Assembly: GCA_036850595.1 (NCBI GenBank) | Contig: CM072154.1 | Span: 13,213,330 to 13,277,329, forward strand | Source: Rhyacichthys aspro | Lineage: Eukaryota > Chordata > Actinopteri > Gobiiformes > Rhyacichthyidae | Length of the DNA: 64,000 nucleotides | Direction: 5' to 3' | Shown here: positions 12,701 through 23,724 of the stretch, one piece after another | Layout of the letters: each line of letters begins with the position of its first letter | Numbering within the stretch: the first letter of the stretch is position 1 | Notes under the pieces: generated by a model | The model's database searches: none | What the model was told of the DNA's origin: nothing | What the model saw: the letters and a program-made list of their open reading frames with translations, nothing else | Position numbers and translations under genes: made by a program

Positions 12701-15700
12701 AGTTGTTTGGCCTTCTTTTACGTTTTTCCTCAGAGCAAGGGAAAGTTAAGCCCATTATAGTCATTAATATCTTTCCTGTAGTAAGTAATTTATAATTGAC
12801 TCACTGTGGTGTTTTTGTCTATGACTTTGAAACATTTCCAACGCTTCTTATCTTTTCTGTGGACCCCTGCTGATTTAGTGATATTATTTAGCTATACTTT
12901 TCCATCTACTATCAAGCTATCCCACTGCAGTCATTACTTTTTTACAGTTATGCCTTTAACAATGCTCCTCTGAACAGCCTGCTGTAAGATCTGCAGAGAA
13001 AAGCTGTAATGAAGAACTATCTATTACAGTATTGCATCATTCTACATCATATTATATTACCTCCAAGTGTGTGCCATGTGTGGAATAACGGCTATGTGTC
13101 TGGTTTACAGGAGTGCTGCGGCTGCTGCTCTTTAGGGATGCACTTCCGCACTGAGGGCCATCGCTGCGAAGCCCACCCGTCTTTGGGTTTCCACTGTAGA
13201 CACATATTTCTTACCTGCTGCGAGGGGGAGGAGGAGGAAGGGCCCGGAGGTCGTAACGGCTGGCACACTGTGAAAGAGAGGCCTGCTCTCAACCCCACAA
13301 AGCCACCGAAAAGAGGTAAAACACAAACATAAAATGCTGATGCAGACACCTGAGCGATGCCAAGGGGAATGCAGAGATTTACAAAGATTGTTCGTTTTGG
13401 ATTGTTTTGGAGGAGGATTGTAACATTTGACTACCTTGCTGAGAGGCAGTACTCCTCATTTGCCACCTAGAAGTTCAATCCACCTCCCTGATGTAATTTA
13501 AACAGATCTAGTGCCTTTCTGACTCTGCATTTTGTGTCACTTAGCCATTCTAGCTCTAATAGTGTATAAATGTCTAGGCTAGATTAATAGGTTAATAAAG
13601 GTAGTGCACACTATCACACTGTAACTTTGGAAAACACTATAGTGCACTTTATTCAAAAGCCTCTTGTTGTCCTGTAGTGTCTGACAGTCCATTCCCTAAA
13701 GAGGCCTTCTCCTTGGGTCAGGAGCGAGAGGGCGAGAATGCAGTGGAGAGTCCTGTTGAGGTGGAGGACATGGATGAGTGCCTGATATACGAGGGCAACA
13801 TCTGCCACCACAGATGCATCAACACACCAGGCTCTTTCCGATGCGAGTGCTTCCCCGGATACGTGCTGCAGGACGACGCTTTCACATGTGCAATAGGTAA
13901 AAGGGAAAACTGATACTACAAAGTTCTGGCAGATATTTCCTCTGTCATTTGCTCTTTGAAATAAAATGTACATTAGCGACAGGAGGGCCCCATTTGTCGT
14001 AATATGTCTACGCATTCATAGTGTATTATTCTCTTGGTTTTATTGCCTTCCTTCCTGCCTGCAAGCCCTGATACTGCATAATAATAGTTTTTTTTCTAAT
14101 CATGCACAACATCCCTTTCCTGCACTGACAGCAATGCTCGACTAATCACATCTTTTCTGTTTTCAAAAAGCTTTTTCAACTGACTTGTTTATTATCCCAT
14201 TTAAATGTCATGCTTTTGTGCCCCTCGAAAGTTAAAGGTCCGCTCAGATGCATGTGTTTTCAAGTTAAGGTGCATGAATTTTCTGCAGTGTACCTGACTT
14301 TAATGAACAGAGACTTTCACCAACCTGTCTCAACAAGACTCTCAGAAAATTGCAGTGAAGGATGAGATTCACTAATAAAACCAAATGTTTTGTCTGCAGG
14401 CAATGTGTTTTCCTGTCTCACCTTTACTGCTATTATTTCATCTGCAGGTTTCAAACGCATATCTTTGTGTCAAAATGTAGGATTTGCACATGGTTTAAGC
14501 CTCTAAGCACATGGAGATGTGGAAGTCTTGATTACAGTGCAATGTATGTCTTTGCAGAGGCCATAGAAGATCAGAACAGACTGATAGAGAATGACAGAGA
14601 AGCAGTGGAGCCCACGTTACCCCTTCCGCCACCCACCGAGTCGTCTGTCCCACACGACCCCTGTGAAGGTTAGACCAGTGTGACTTAATGAGCAACAAGG
14701 GACCTGCAGTCCTGCCAACCCACAAAGAACACTTTCATTCAAATGTCTCAATCACTCGCTGGACCATTTGTCTTAATGTTGTCAAGTGTGTTTAGAAGTG
14801 GGCCAGGCCATACACTGACATGTTATTATTTGAAATGTACCTTTCCCATGAATTATTACAGTGCCACAAATGTCAAACAAACACACTCTGCGATTGTATC
14901 AAAGGTTAGTTTGTTTGTAGCAAAACCACCCATTATTAAGAGCTCAGATTATATTTTCACAGTGTCACATTTGTTTATCTTGTTTGGTTGCCATGGCACC
15001 AGGGTGGAGGTCCACCACACAGTGGGCCAAATGTAGGAAACACAATATAGTCCGGTCAGGGATCACCCTCTGAAAAAAGGACAATATTATAAACTGCACA
15101 CAGAGCAACAAAGCTCTCCACTGTTTTACTTTACGCTGTGCAGCAGTGCTGTGGTTTATTTGACTTGTGTCTAATACTTTCAGGAAACAACCCCTGTGAG
15201 CAACAGTGCACCCCAGTGGGTGGATGGCCTCAGTGCTCATGTTTCCCTGGCTTTGCACTGAGAACCAATGGACACTCTTGTGAAGGTATATTTGCATACA
15301 CTACACACAAGTTACTCGCATTTTCACTGTAAAAGGCTTTCAATATAAGCACCCAATGTAGTAGAGATGAGTTTCAGTTTCTTGGCACAAAGGCCAGCCA
15401 ATGAGTTGTCCTTTTCTCTCATCAGTGCGTCTAGATTCACAGAAAAGATAGGGTCCTAATCCCCTTCACTCTCCATAACACACACTGCAATGCAGACAAA
15501 AATACAAAATCAGGAGACATTCTTTTTTATCTCTCGCTTGAACAGATTTTCTACCAGAAGGATTATCCCAACTATCCATGCATTATCACACTTTATCTCT
15601 TTGACTGCATACCATATACACCCTTTATTTCTTTGTCTCTCTGACTGGTACTTTGTAGATGTGTGTTTCACAGGCCTAATCACCCAGTGCGTCTAAGCTG

Positions 15701-18700
15701 TCTCACTAGGGATATAGATCTTTTAGTTAAAGCATAACCACTGGTCTGTTGCGTGTCTGAAAGCTGCAAACTGTGATGTGCTGTTAATACTGACAACTGG
15801 CCACTGTGGTGACAAATCTCTTATTGTGTAGACTTTATACCCAGTGGCTTTGTTCCTAGTGTTTCTCCCTTGAGTCTTTTATCATGCTTGTATTACCAGC
15901 TGATAAAAGTTGCGCCTGACATTTTTCAAGATGCTGCATTTAATCAATTCCTTTTTAATTCCGTGTTTCTTCACAACGCTTTCTCTTCTTTTGTTTCTTC
16001 TGTCAACCCACAGACATAAATGAGTGTTTGTCATCCTATGCCTGCCAGCTGAATGAGCGCTGTGTGAATACAGCGGGGAGTTACATCTGTCAGACAGCTA
16101 TCACTTGTCCCGTCGGATACCACATCAACGATAATATGTGTGAAGGTACGCTTTACACCTCATACCCACATCATGCAGATTCAGAGAATAATGTCTAAAA
16201 TATTGTTTACAGGTAGGCTGTGTAGTTTTTGCCCTTTTTGCAGCATCTTGTGACAAAAGTTGTGTAAAAACAGGAAGCAATGGAACTTCCACTGTTCTCT
16301 ATAGAGCTTAGACTACAGTATTTTACACAATTTACTTTTAAATTGTGGTCTAACTTTGAGATGCACCCGAAACCTCCCAATACAAGTCATTATTTCCACG
16401 CTCCATAAATTTGCTGAGGTCCCGTTCATAAAGCAGCAGCAGTGTTCAGGAAGAGGGGCCACTTAAGACGAGCATTAGATGTGTTCTCCAAGTGCTATTT
16501 GCCACCAGACACTCTGCGGACTTGAGCAAAGTAGTCGGCATTAGTCCGCCTCATGATTCTTGTGAACTTGAAGGACGTTTAATCAAGCAAAATGAGCACT
16601 TAACAAGACTGTGGTTTAATGGTGAGTCTCCAAACAGCTGCCATTTTTAGACCATCAGCGCGTGTGAAGTAAAATAAAATCTTCCAAAAAAAACCACCAG
16701 TGATGTTTGAAGTCTTGCATCTGCTTATTTTGTGTGCCAATGTGTCATTTTATATTCAAACTCAGCTAATTTTACAGTAGATTTGACTGGACAAGGACAG
16801 CCAGGAGATAGTTACATTCTTTGATTTTTCTCTCAAGTAACAAATCGAAAGAGTCTACCTGCTTTAAAGGGTTGAAGGGTTGATTTCTTCCATTGAGCTG
16901 ATGAACTCTGTGACCTCTTTCCCACTCTGTGAGCTAGAAAGGTCAGTGCCAATCTCACAAACATTCATCCTGCTTTCTGGCTTCTCCCTACTCTGTTTCC
17001 ATCTGTGTCAGACTCTCTTAGCTCTGGCTCACTCCTGCCAGACTTGTGTCAGGAGGAAGATGCTCATTCCCTACGTGCTTCTTAAAGACCTATACCGTGT
17101 CTATGGCAACTGTTGCAACTCTGAAACTCTGTACACTCTTTGCAGATCACAGTTTTCCTGCAGTATTTGTTCAAGCTAATAAAAAAGATCTGAAGTGATG
17201 ATAGACGTAAGTTAAGTGTTTGGGTTTTTTTTTTCATGATCCAAAAGATACTAATAAACGCTGAGTTCCTCATCTGATTTAGTATCAACAAAAATGTGGA
17301 AGGCAGTGTTTCCTCAATGGGACTTTAAAAAGTTAGATATGGGACAAGCCATTAAACCACAGTGCCACCCAGTGGTGTTTTTTGGTGCTACACTACTTCA
17401 ATTTATTAGCAGTGGTTCACTAGACTGAAAATCACTGTGTTTGTTTTTCTTTCACAGATATTAATGAATGTTTGCAGAGGAGCCATAACTGTGGGCCAGA
17501 CTATGATTGTGTAAATACAGAGGGTTCATTCAGATGTAACCCCAAACCTCGCTGTCCTGTGGGCTTCAACAGGGACCTACAGGGCAACTGTGCAGGTACC
17601 ATTTACTATTGTGAACACTGAAGTAGTAATCTCGGGATTAATTTGAAAATCTCCATATAAAAGACTGAGGTAGAATCACATGCACTTACTACATTATGGT
17701 TTAATACAACAAAAACACTGGCTTTTGAATGCCCTACTTTAGTCTTAAGTCTGTCATTATTTCTTTGTACCAGACACAGATGATTGAACTAGGGCAGCAC
17801 TGGAGCCTTTATCAACATGCCCTTCACATAACACACAGGTGAACTGGCAGCGCCGCAGTGACAGAGGGGTTAAATGCCACACAGACAGGAGATCAGAGAG
17901 GTTGCTGTTAGGGGCTGCAAAGGGTGGATAAAAGCCAATCCTCTGTCCTCCTCCAGTACAAACTGATGCGTTGGAATTAGCCCCCAGGGGCAGGAACTGA
18001 GGCATGTCGAGGCAGCTGACGCCACTGTAAAAGGAGTGTAAAAGAAATGCTCTGAGAAATGAGAAAATGGAGAAAATGTCAAATGCACACAACAAAGTTA
18101 TCCAGGGGAATGTGGCTGTGTGATGTGTGTTTGCTTTGATTTGTATTGAGGGCTAAGGAATTGCCCTCTAGTCCCTCATGCAATGTTTTTAATCCTTTAG
18201 ATACTCACCTTCTTGTTCTGTTTTTTGAATATTTTTTTAATTATCTCTTTCAAGACATCGACGAGTGTTCTTTGACCCAGCCATGTGGTCCAGGCTTTAA
18301 CTGCATCAACACAGCGGGATCATACATGTGCCACAGGCAGATAATATGTAGCCGTGGCTATCATGCCAGCCCTGATGGATCCAGATGTATTGGTAAGATT
18401 CCCAGTTAGAATAACACAGATATAATGTGTAGAAAAAATGTAAGCAGACAACAAGGTGATGTTGATTTTTTGCATTTCACACCTCGCAGTTAAGCAGATA
18501 TGTCTATGTCAGCCTCCAATAAAGCAATAAATAAGCTGCTTTATCACACCAAACAAATCAGGATTAACACTGTACCTCGTCCTGATCTGTTTGTTTATCT
18601 AACCTTTATTTCTTGTAGATGTGGATGAATGTGAGAGCGGTCTGCATCGATGTGGAGAGGGTCAGCTATGCCACAATCTGCCTGGCTCCTACCGCTGTGA

Positions 18701-21198
18701 ATGCCAGACGGGATATCAGTATGATTCATTCAGAAGGATGTGTGTAGGTATGTCTTTAAAACAACACTATGCAATTTTTAGCTTCAAATATGAGGCTGCC
18801 ACTTTCAAAGGCTCTCTGACTGTTCGACTAGCTGTGCATAGGTGGCATAGGAAATACATTGTTCTAAAGTGATTACACTGAACAGCAAATAGTCCCATTG
18901 CTATTAGGAAAGCAACAATTCAACACAGATTGTATATCTGCAGATATTATTAATATATGTTGTTGCTTAACCACTTTACTATGTCTTAGGCTTGCATATA
19001 ACTTAATACATGCATATATTATGAATCCTGAAAAGTTTTGAGTTTTAGTGATAAAAAAACTGTGCCTGTTTGCTTTGACTTTAGTGCTTTTCTCTGGTCT
19101 TTCCTCTAATCCACCCTGTACACCTCCTCACCCTCTACCTGCCCTCTGTGCTGCTCCTTGTTATTATTCTGTGCTAGTGTTTGTGGAGGTTCTCAGTCAT
19201 CCATGACATTTTTCAAGAATAAGAAAACCCCTCTTATTCTGTGCTAGTGTTAGCTATAGACTGCACGGCTGTAGACATTGGCCTACCCATCACGTCTCCT
19301 GCTGCAGAAAACCCCGCTTTGCCCAACTGTTTGTCATTCAGTGTGTGACTTTTAATAAATAAACTGAACTCAAGTGTTTAGACTATCAGCAGGCATCTGG
19401 CTGGTCCCTTCGCATTGTTGACATGCACACATGCACAGGACTGAGGAGCTACACATGCTCCACTGCACACGTGCACACACCACAAAAACACTTCCATACA
19501 TACAGAGTTAAGTAGAATGACATTACTACTTCCTCTCAGATATAAACGAGTGCTGGCGCTACCCGGGACGCCTGTGTGCCCAGACCTGTGAGAACACCCC
19601 AGGCTCCTACCAATGCTCATGTACCACTGGCTTCCGCTTATCCGGGGATGGCAAGAACTGTGAAGGTGCTCATGTGTTTATGTCTGCATACGTGGGTGTG
19701 AGAGCGTGTGTGCAACCATGTGTGTATTTCTGCAAGTCGGCGCATGCTTTGTGAATATGTGCATGGAAATACAGTTCATCTATGAATCTGTGTATGTTCA
19801 GGCTGTTGGTAGAGTGGGATTGTATGTAAGCATTAAGATAAAGATTGATGTTGAAGATGTGGGTGTGTTATACTTTATGGATCTATTTGTGCATAATCAA
19901 CAGTCACAACTTCTGGCTTACATCAAAGATGAAATGTTAGGGTAATCATGATAATAGTTCACTGCATAGTTTAGATGATGAACACTGTCTTTTCATCAGT
20001 ATCGACTAAACTCTCCTCCTCAGATGTAAATGAATGCTTGTCGAACCCATGCAGCCAGGAGTGTGCCAACATCTACGGCTCGTACCAGTGCTATTGCACA
20101 CAGGGCTTCTACCTCAGGGAAGATGGCCACACGTGTGAAGGTGAAGCACGGTCTAATACATTAATCATGATCATCTCAATATTTTTTACAAGCTTTTAAT
20201 CAGTCGCACTCTCCTCAGACATTGATGAGTGTTCACAGAGTATCGGCCATCTGTGCACCTATAAGTGTGTAAACGTTGCTGGCAGTTACCAGTGTGCTTG
20301 TCCTGAATTTGGATATACCATGTCTCCAAATGGACGCTCTTGTAGAGGTAAAATAAATGCATACACAATTACAAGGGTGCCTCACTGATTCATACTCATT
20401 TTCAATGGTTTTAAACTGTTTAACTCATGCATTATAAAGCAGTGGGTTTCTCAGATAAATATAATTGCTACTTTTACAGTGCCTCTGCAGTTACATAGGC
20501 TATAAAACTTTATTGCTCAACAGTTGACTTAATAATTACAATTTTTGAGTTTCTACATGTGCTTATCTGTAATGAGGCTTTTCATGTGTCATTTGTCTAC
20601 ATGAGAACTTTTATCTATAAATTGTCTGTTTAGATATTGATGAGTGCACCACGGGGACCCATAACTGCTCTCTATCTGAGACCTGCTATAATATTCAAGG
20701 AGGACACCGCTGCCTTTCCTTCAGCTGCCCACCCAACTACCGAAAAGTGTCTGACACGTAAGTTAGAGCATTTATTCGCTATCAGACGTGAGTGTAGTCA
20801 GTGTGTGTCTGTAATGGTCCACTTTCTGTCCTTATTGCAGGCGCTGTGAGCGGATCAGTTGTCCCAACTACTTGGACTGTCAGACTTCTCCTCTTAGGAT
20901 CACTTACTACTACCTGAGCTTCCAGTCCAATATTGTTATCCCCGCTCAAATCTTCCGTATCGGACCGTCCCCTGCCTACTCAGGGGACAATGTTATTGTC
21001 AGTATCACCCAGGGAAATGAAGAGAACTACTTCAGCACCCGCAAACTCAATGCTTACACAGGTGCGGTGTACTTACACCGACAGGTGGAGGCTCCAAGGG
21101 ACTTCCTTATTACTGTAGAGATGAAGCTTTGGAGACAGGGGACGTTTACAACCTTCCAGGCCCGGATCTATGTCTTCATCACTGGCACTTCACTCTAA
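5431..21198 (+). CDS. fbln2: Fibulin-2, extracellular matrix glycoprotein (16 coding exons)
   Basis: Fibulin-2 is a secreted calcium-binding glycoprotein that bridges basement membrane, elastic fibre and proteoglycan partners. Coding segments: 5431-6727, 11740-11854, 12194-12323, 13111-13315, 13678-13896, 14558-14668, 15184-15285, 16014-16145, 17458-17595, 18255-18392, 18619-18747, 19540-19665, 20024-20140, 20219-20347, 20634-20757 and 20841-21198. They total 3,570 nt (1,189 residues), close to the human protein. All joins keep frame, and most are phase 1, as usual for EGF exons. Domain order: signal peptide, Cys-rich and Cys-poor N domain, three anaphylatoxin-like units, ten EGF modules (nine with a D-x-D/N-E-C calcium-binding start) and a fibulin-type C-terminal module. 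The start at 5431 lies five bases after the acceptor and opens a hydrophobic leader. All introns are GT-AG except intron 12324-13110, which uses GC. The gene is convergent with wnt7a, as in human. An extra alternatively spliced EGF exon, known in mammals, was not found. Confidence 0.96.
10259..10948. mobile_element. Tc1-like DNA transposon remnant, rearranged into a fold-back structure
   Basis: The ends are inverted copies. AAAAGTATTGGTTCACCCC near 10279 matches the reverse of GGGGTGACCCAATACTTTT near 10902. The arms extend inward for about 100 bases with a few mismatches (10312-10400 against 10808-10884, both containing GTTTAAGCTTATAATGATATTC or its complement). A second set lies inside: CACTTCCAAAACTGTGGCA near 10441 pairs with TGCCACAGTTTTGGAAGTG near 10514, and CACCAAACACCAGTGACTTG near 10398 pairs with its complement near 10590. 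The AAAAGTATTGG end and the coding fragment inside point to the Tc1/mariner superfamily. Exact boundaries and the TA target duplication are uncertain. Confidence 0.75.
10620..10830 (-). pseudogene. Decayed Tc1-like transposase fragment
   Basis: Read on the minus strand, one frame gives QFGQDPFLF, then an in-frame TGA, then HDNASVYKAR followed by a basic stretch. It aligns with the QFG...FLFQHD.AP.HKAR block of Tc1-family transposases, which carries a catalytic Asp of the DDE triad. The internal stop, the loss of the N-terminal half and the inverted repeats around it show that it is dead. The family assignment is from memory of the Tc1 consensus; no search was run. Confidence 0.65.
11740..13315 (+). 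CDS. fbln2: fbln2 anaphylatoxin-like region (three exons)
   Basis: Exons 11740-11854, 12194-12323 and 13111-13315 encode three anaphylatoxin-type units. Each unit opens with a CC pair: CCETGEKWA, CCLGSVREQKC and CCGCCSLG. The last ends at LTCCEGEEEE, which matches the human LSCCEGEE junction. Phases run 1, 2, 0, 1 and close without a frame break. The middle exon must end at AAG (12323), because reading on meets a TAG within a few codons. Its intron begins GCGAGT rather than GT. The acidic EGEEEEG stretch after the third unit is a linker to the first EGF exon. Confidence 0.93.
12324..13110 (+). other. fbln2: GC-AG intron of fbln2
   Basis: The upstream exon ends TTCAAG and the intron begins GCGAGT; it ends TGGTTTACAG. 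Apart from C in place of T, the donor is a full consensus (AAG|GCGAGT). Frame requires a phase 0 join here. Nearby GT dinucleotides (12326-12332, and T|GTGGAAT upstream) are all in the wrong phase. Confidence 0.85.
13678..20757 (+). CDS. fbln2: fbln2 EGF-module array (eleven exons)
   Basis: Eleven phase-1 exons carry ten EGF modules. The first (13678-13896) has a linker and then a calcium-binding EGF starting DMDEC. The next (14558-14668) is an acidic and proline-rich linker ending HDPCE. Exon 15184-15285 holds a non-calcium EGF (NNPCEQQC). Eight further modules start DINEC, DINEC, DIDEC, DVDEC, DINEC, DVNEC, DIDEC and DIDEC. Most show the Asn and aromatic residues of the hydroxylation and calcium consensus (for example CINTAGSYMC and CHNLPGSYRC). 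These tandem modules form the rod that binds matrix partners in a calcium-dependent way. The final exon leaves phase 2 into the C-terminal module. Confidence 0.95.
19164..19251. repeat. 18-bp direct repeats flanking a 52-bp insert
   Basis: TTATTCTGTGCTAGTGTT occurs at 19164-19181 and again at 19234-19251. The 52 bases between them (TGTGGAGGTTCTCAGTC...) resemble a short interspersed-repeat tail. Long direct repeats of this kind look like a target-site duplication made by a retroposed fragment, in an fbln2 intron between EGF exons. Confidence 0.5.
20841..21198 (+). CDS. fbln2: fbln2 C-terminal fibulin module and stop
   Basis: The last coding exon completes a Thr codon after acceptor TTATTGCAG. 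It encodes the family-defining C-terminal module, with conserved blocks IFRIGPSPAYSGD, GNEENYFSTRKLNAYTG and VEMKLWRQG, and ends ...FITGTSL at TAA 21196-21198. These blocks are close to human fibulin-2 (IFRIGPAPAFTGD, GNEEGYFGTRRLNAYTG, VEMKLWRQG), which separates it from fibulins 1 and 3-5. Confidence 0.97.
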
Positions 21199-22110
21199 CA
21201 GCTGGGGCTCTGGCCACTATGGACCTTAATGCAGACTTTTTACTATTTAATAATGTCAAAAATGTACCATGGATGGAAATGTATGTTCGCCAAGGTCTTA
21301 CTAACACATTGCTGCAGGAATATGGTTTTATATAAACTTTTATATAAACTATACTACTAGTTTAAAATGTTAATACATTGTGCAAACTCAGCTTAGCTTT
21401 AGAAACATAAATACAATACAATGTTGTTTATTTGTTTTAGTTTTTTTGTTATCTTTAGCTTCAAGTAGACGCTTGAAACAATAGATGACAATATAAAGCT
21501 TGGTCAAGTTATTTAAAGGTCTATCTGCAGTGTTCTTTTATGTTTTGTTGTAATTTTAAAGAACTGTGGTAAAAAAGAAGCCACTGATTTTAATAGTTTC
21601 CATAACTTTAGCTGACAAATACCAGAAGTCCTTAATGCATGCATATCACCTAGTTTTGTGTGTTTTATGTTAACTTTATATCTGGATGTAATATATTTGT
21701 ATGGATTATAAGCTTGAAAGTATTTTATGCAATGACAAAAAATAATGAATTTTGTTATTTTTATAGCCTATTATGAGGTCATTTTGTTGTTAATCATTGT
21801 CCATTCATTTTATATGAACTTTGATATTGCTGTTGTGTACAGTATACACTGAACATTATTTTTCACTCAAGTAAAGCAGTTAAACTATATAATCCATTCT
21901 TGTTGGGGCATGTCACACAGTAAATATCCATGCCTATTTACATACCTATTCACACCTTGCTCCTGAACTCAACATGAGCTTCATCCACCAACACTCAACA
22001 GTTTACTGCACTTACAATTTATTGTAGCTAATAAAACGAATAATCATGTAGTGTTTGATGTATGAAAAAATGATTATAGCCTTCCTAAATAAATATGTGT
22101 TGCTGTCTCC
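21199..22110 (+). other. fbln2: Probable fbln2 3' UTR with poly(A) signals
   Basis: AT-rich sequence after the stop codon, with AATAAA hexamers at 22030-22035 and 22088-22093. The second is followed by a TGTGTTG element typical of the downstream cleavage region. Transcript evidence is needed to choose between them. Confidence 0.5.
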
Positions 22111-23693
22111 AGGCTACACTTGCAGTACAGAAGGGTTACGCTGCCACCTACAGGAGGAGAGCGGTTGTACAGCTAAGAGTTAGTGAACAGTGAGCAGGGA
22201 GGCTACAGATTAGACTAAAATGAACTCTGGGGAGTAATGTATGTGGATGATTGTGTGATTCTATTATTAATTAGGTCCACTTTGAGGTTATCTTCCATCC
22301 CAGAGAACCTCTCCGACCTGGTGTAATCATCGGAAAGGGTGTGTATGTCATACTAGTGACAGCTGTATTAATGCATCCACAATCTAGGTGTGTGATTTTG
22401 GAGATGAGTTATTTGGTCATTTCAACAAAAGAGATTGATTTGAATAATTGTACTGCTCCATTATTGGCCAATCAATTTAAAACTGTACAATATACAATGT
22501 GAAAGAATGATATCCTTTGCCAAACCTATAGGATGTCCAGTCATTTCCGCGTGACATTTGTAATAATATATATGTACAAGAATGACAGAAATCTCACTGT
22601 AGCCATGCACACATCACAAGCACTATGAATGATGTATTATTCTCCTAATTAGCTTTACCTTCCTTTCAAGGAGATTAGGTGCTCCCATGTTTCAGGGACA
22701 GTGAATCATGTTCCAGAGAAGGGAAGCTGCTTACATTTATCACCGATTTAGGGACATTTACAGGAAGTTTTAAAAAAGCAAATGGAAAGACACTAGTTAA
22801 ATAATGGGAGAAAGATACTGTCATTAGGTAGACCTTTATTTTCAATATATAAAGGCCTTTTGTAATATAAATGTTTGCACCTTAAGTGTAAAGCCAAGTA
22901 ATAGCCATAAACTAAGAGCGTACAGCAAACAAAAAACAAAAATATAAAGCAGTTGCTACCAGGAAGTTTTATGGCATTTATTACATTAGAAATGATTTTA
23001 CCTAATGCTCTGACCTTGCTTGTTACCAATCCATGATATATTGTGCATCCAAGCGAATAAAATAATCTTTATCTGTACGCAGCAGGATGTGTCTGGGTGG
23101 AGGTCGGGGCAAGGCAGGGTGGGGTGGGGATGACGTGTAGAGGGGAGACAGGGGGAGGTGTGTGGTGCGTTACAGACACGGTTGTCTTTGATAGCTCAGG
23201 TGGTCATCACCCGAGGGGGAACTGAGTGTTAATGGGCATTCTGAGCAGCAGGCAAGCACAGGCTAGCGCTCGCTCTTCTCTGGCTGCCATAAACAGTGGG
23301 AAGTATGCATCATTAGATTAGGCTCAGGTTAGTTACCTGTAGTTGAGACCACTTCGTACAGTAGCCAGCAGAGTGCACTGACTGAACTTCAAGCTTCCCG
23401 CTCCTCACTGATTGGCTGCTTTGGAGTCTTACAGTGACATTGTGATGAAGGACAGTGTGTATTGTGATTGAATTGTAATTGCAGAATGCAGAACTCAATG
23501 ATAGATGTAATATAATAGTATGCAAGAAATGAGGCCAAATATTAAAAAGTAGAGTTCAATCACAAAAAAATAAAGTAAGATTAAATATGATATTGGGTGG
23601 CCTATATGGTGCAATGTAACTTGTGAACTTGGCATAAAAAACATACAAGAAAAATCAGTGGCTGAACTTCAGAAGACAGACTCAAAGCTTGGT

Positions 23694-23719
<26 letters not shown>
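23694..23719. repeat. Poly(A) run of 26 bases
   Basis: Uninterrupted A tract after CTTGGT. It may be a simple repeat or the tail of an old retroposed sequence. No recognisable body precedes it. Confidence 0.8.

Positions 23720-23724
<5 letters not shown>

Noticed and set aside
13653..14015. Minus-strand open frame of 120 codons
   Set aside because: It is the antisense of an fbln2 EGF exon and has no recognisable domain.
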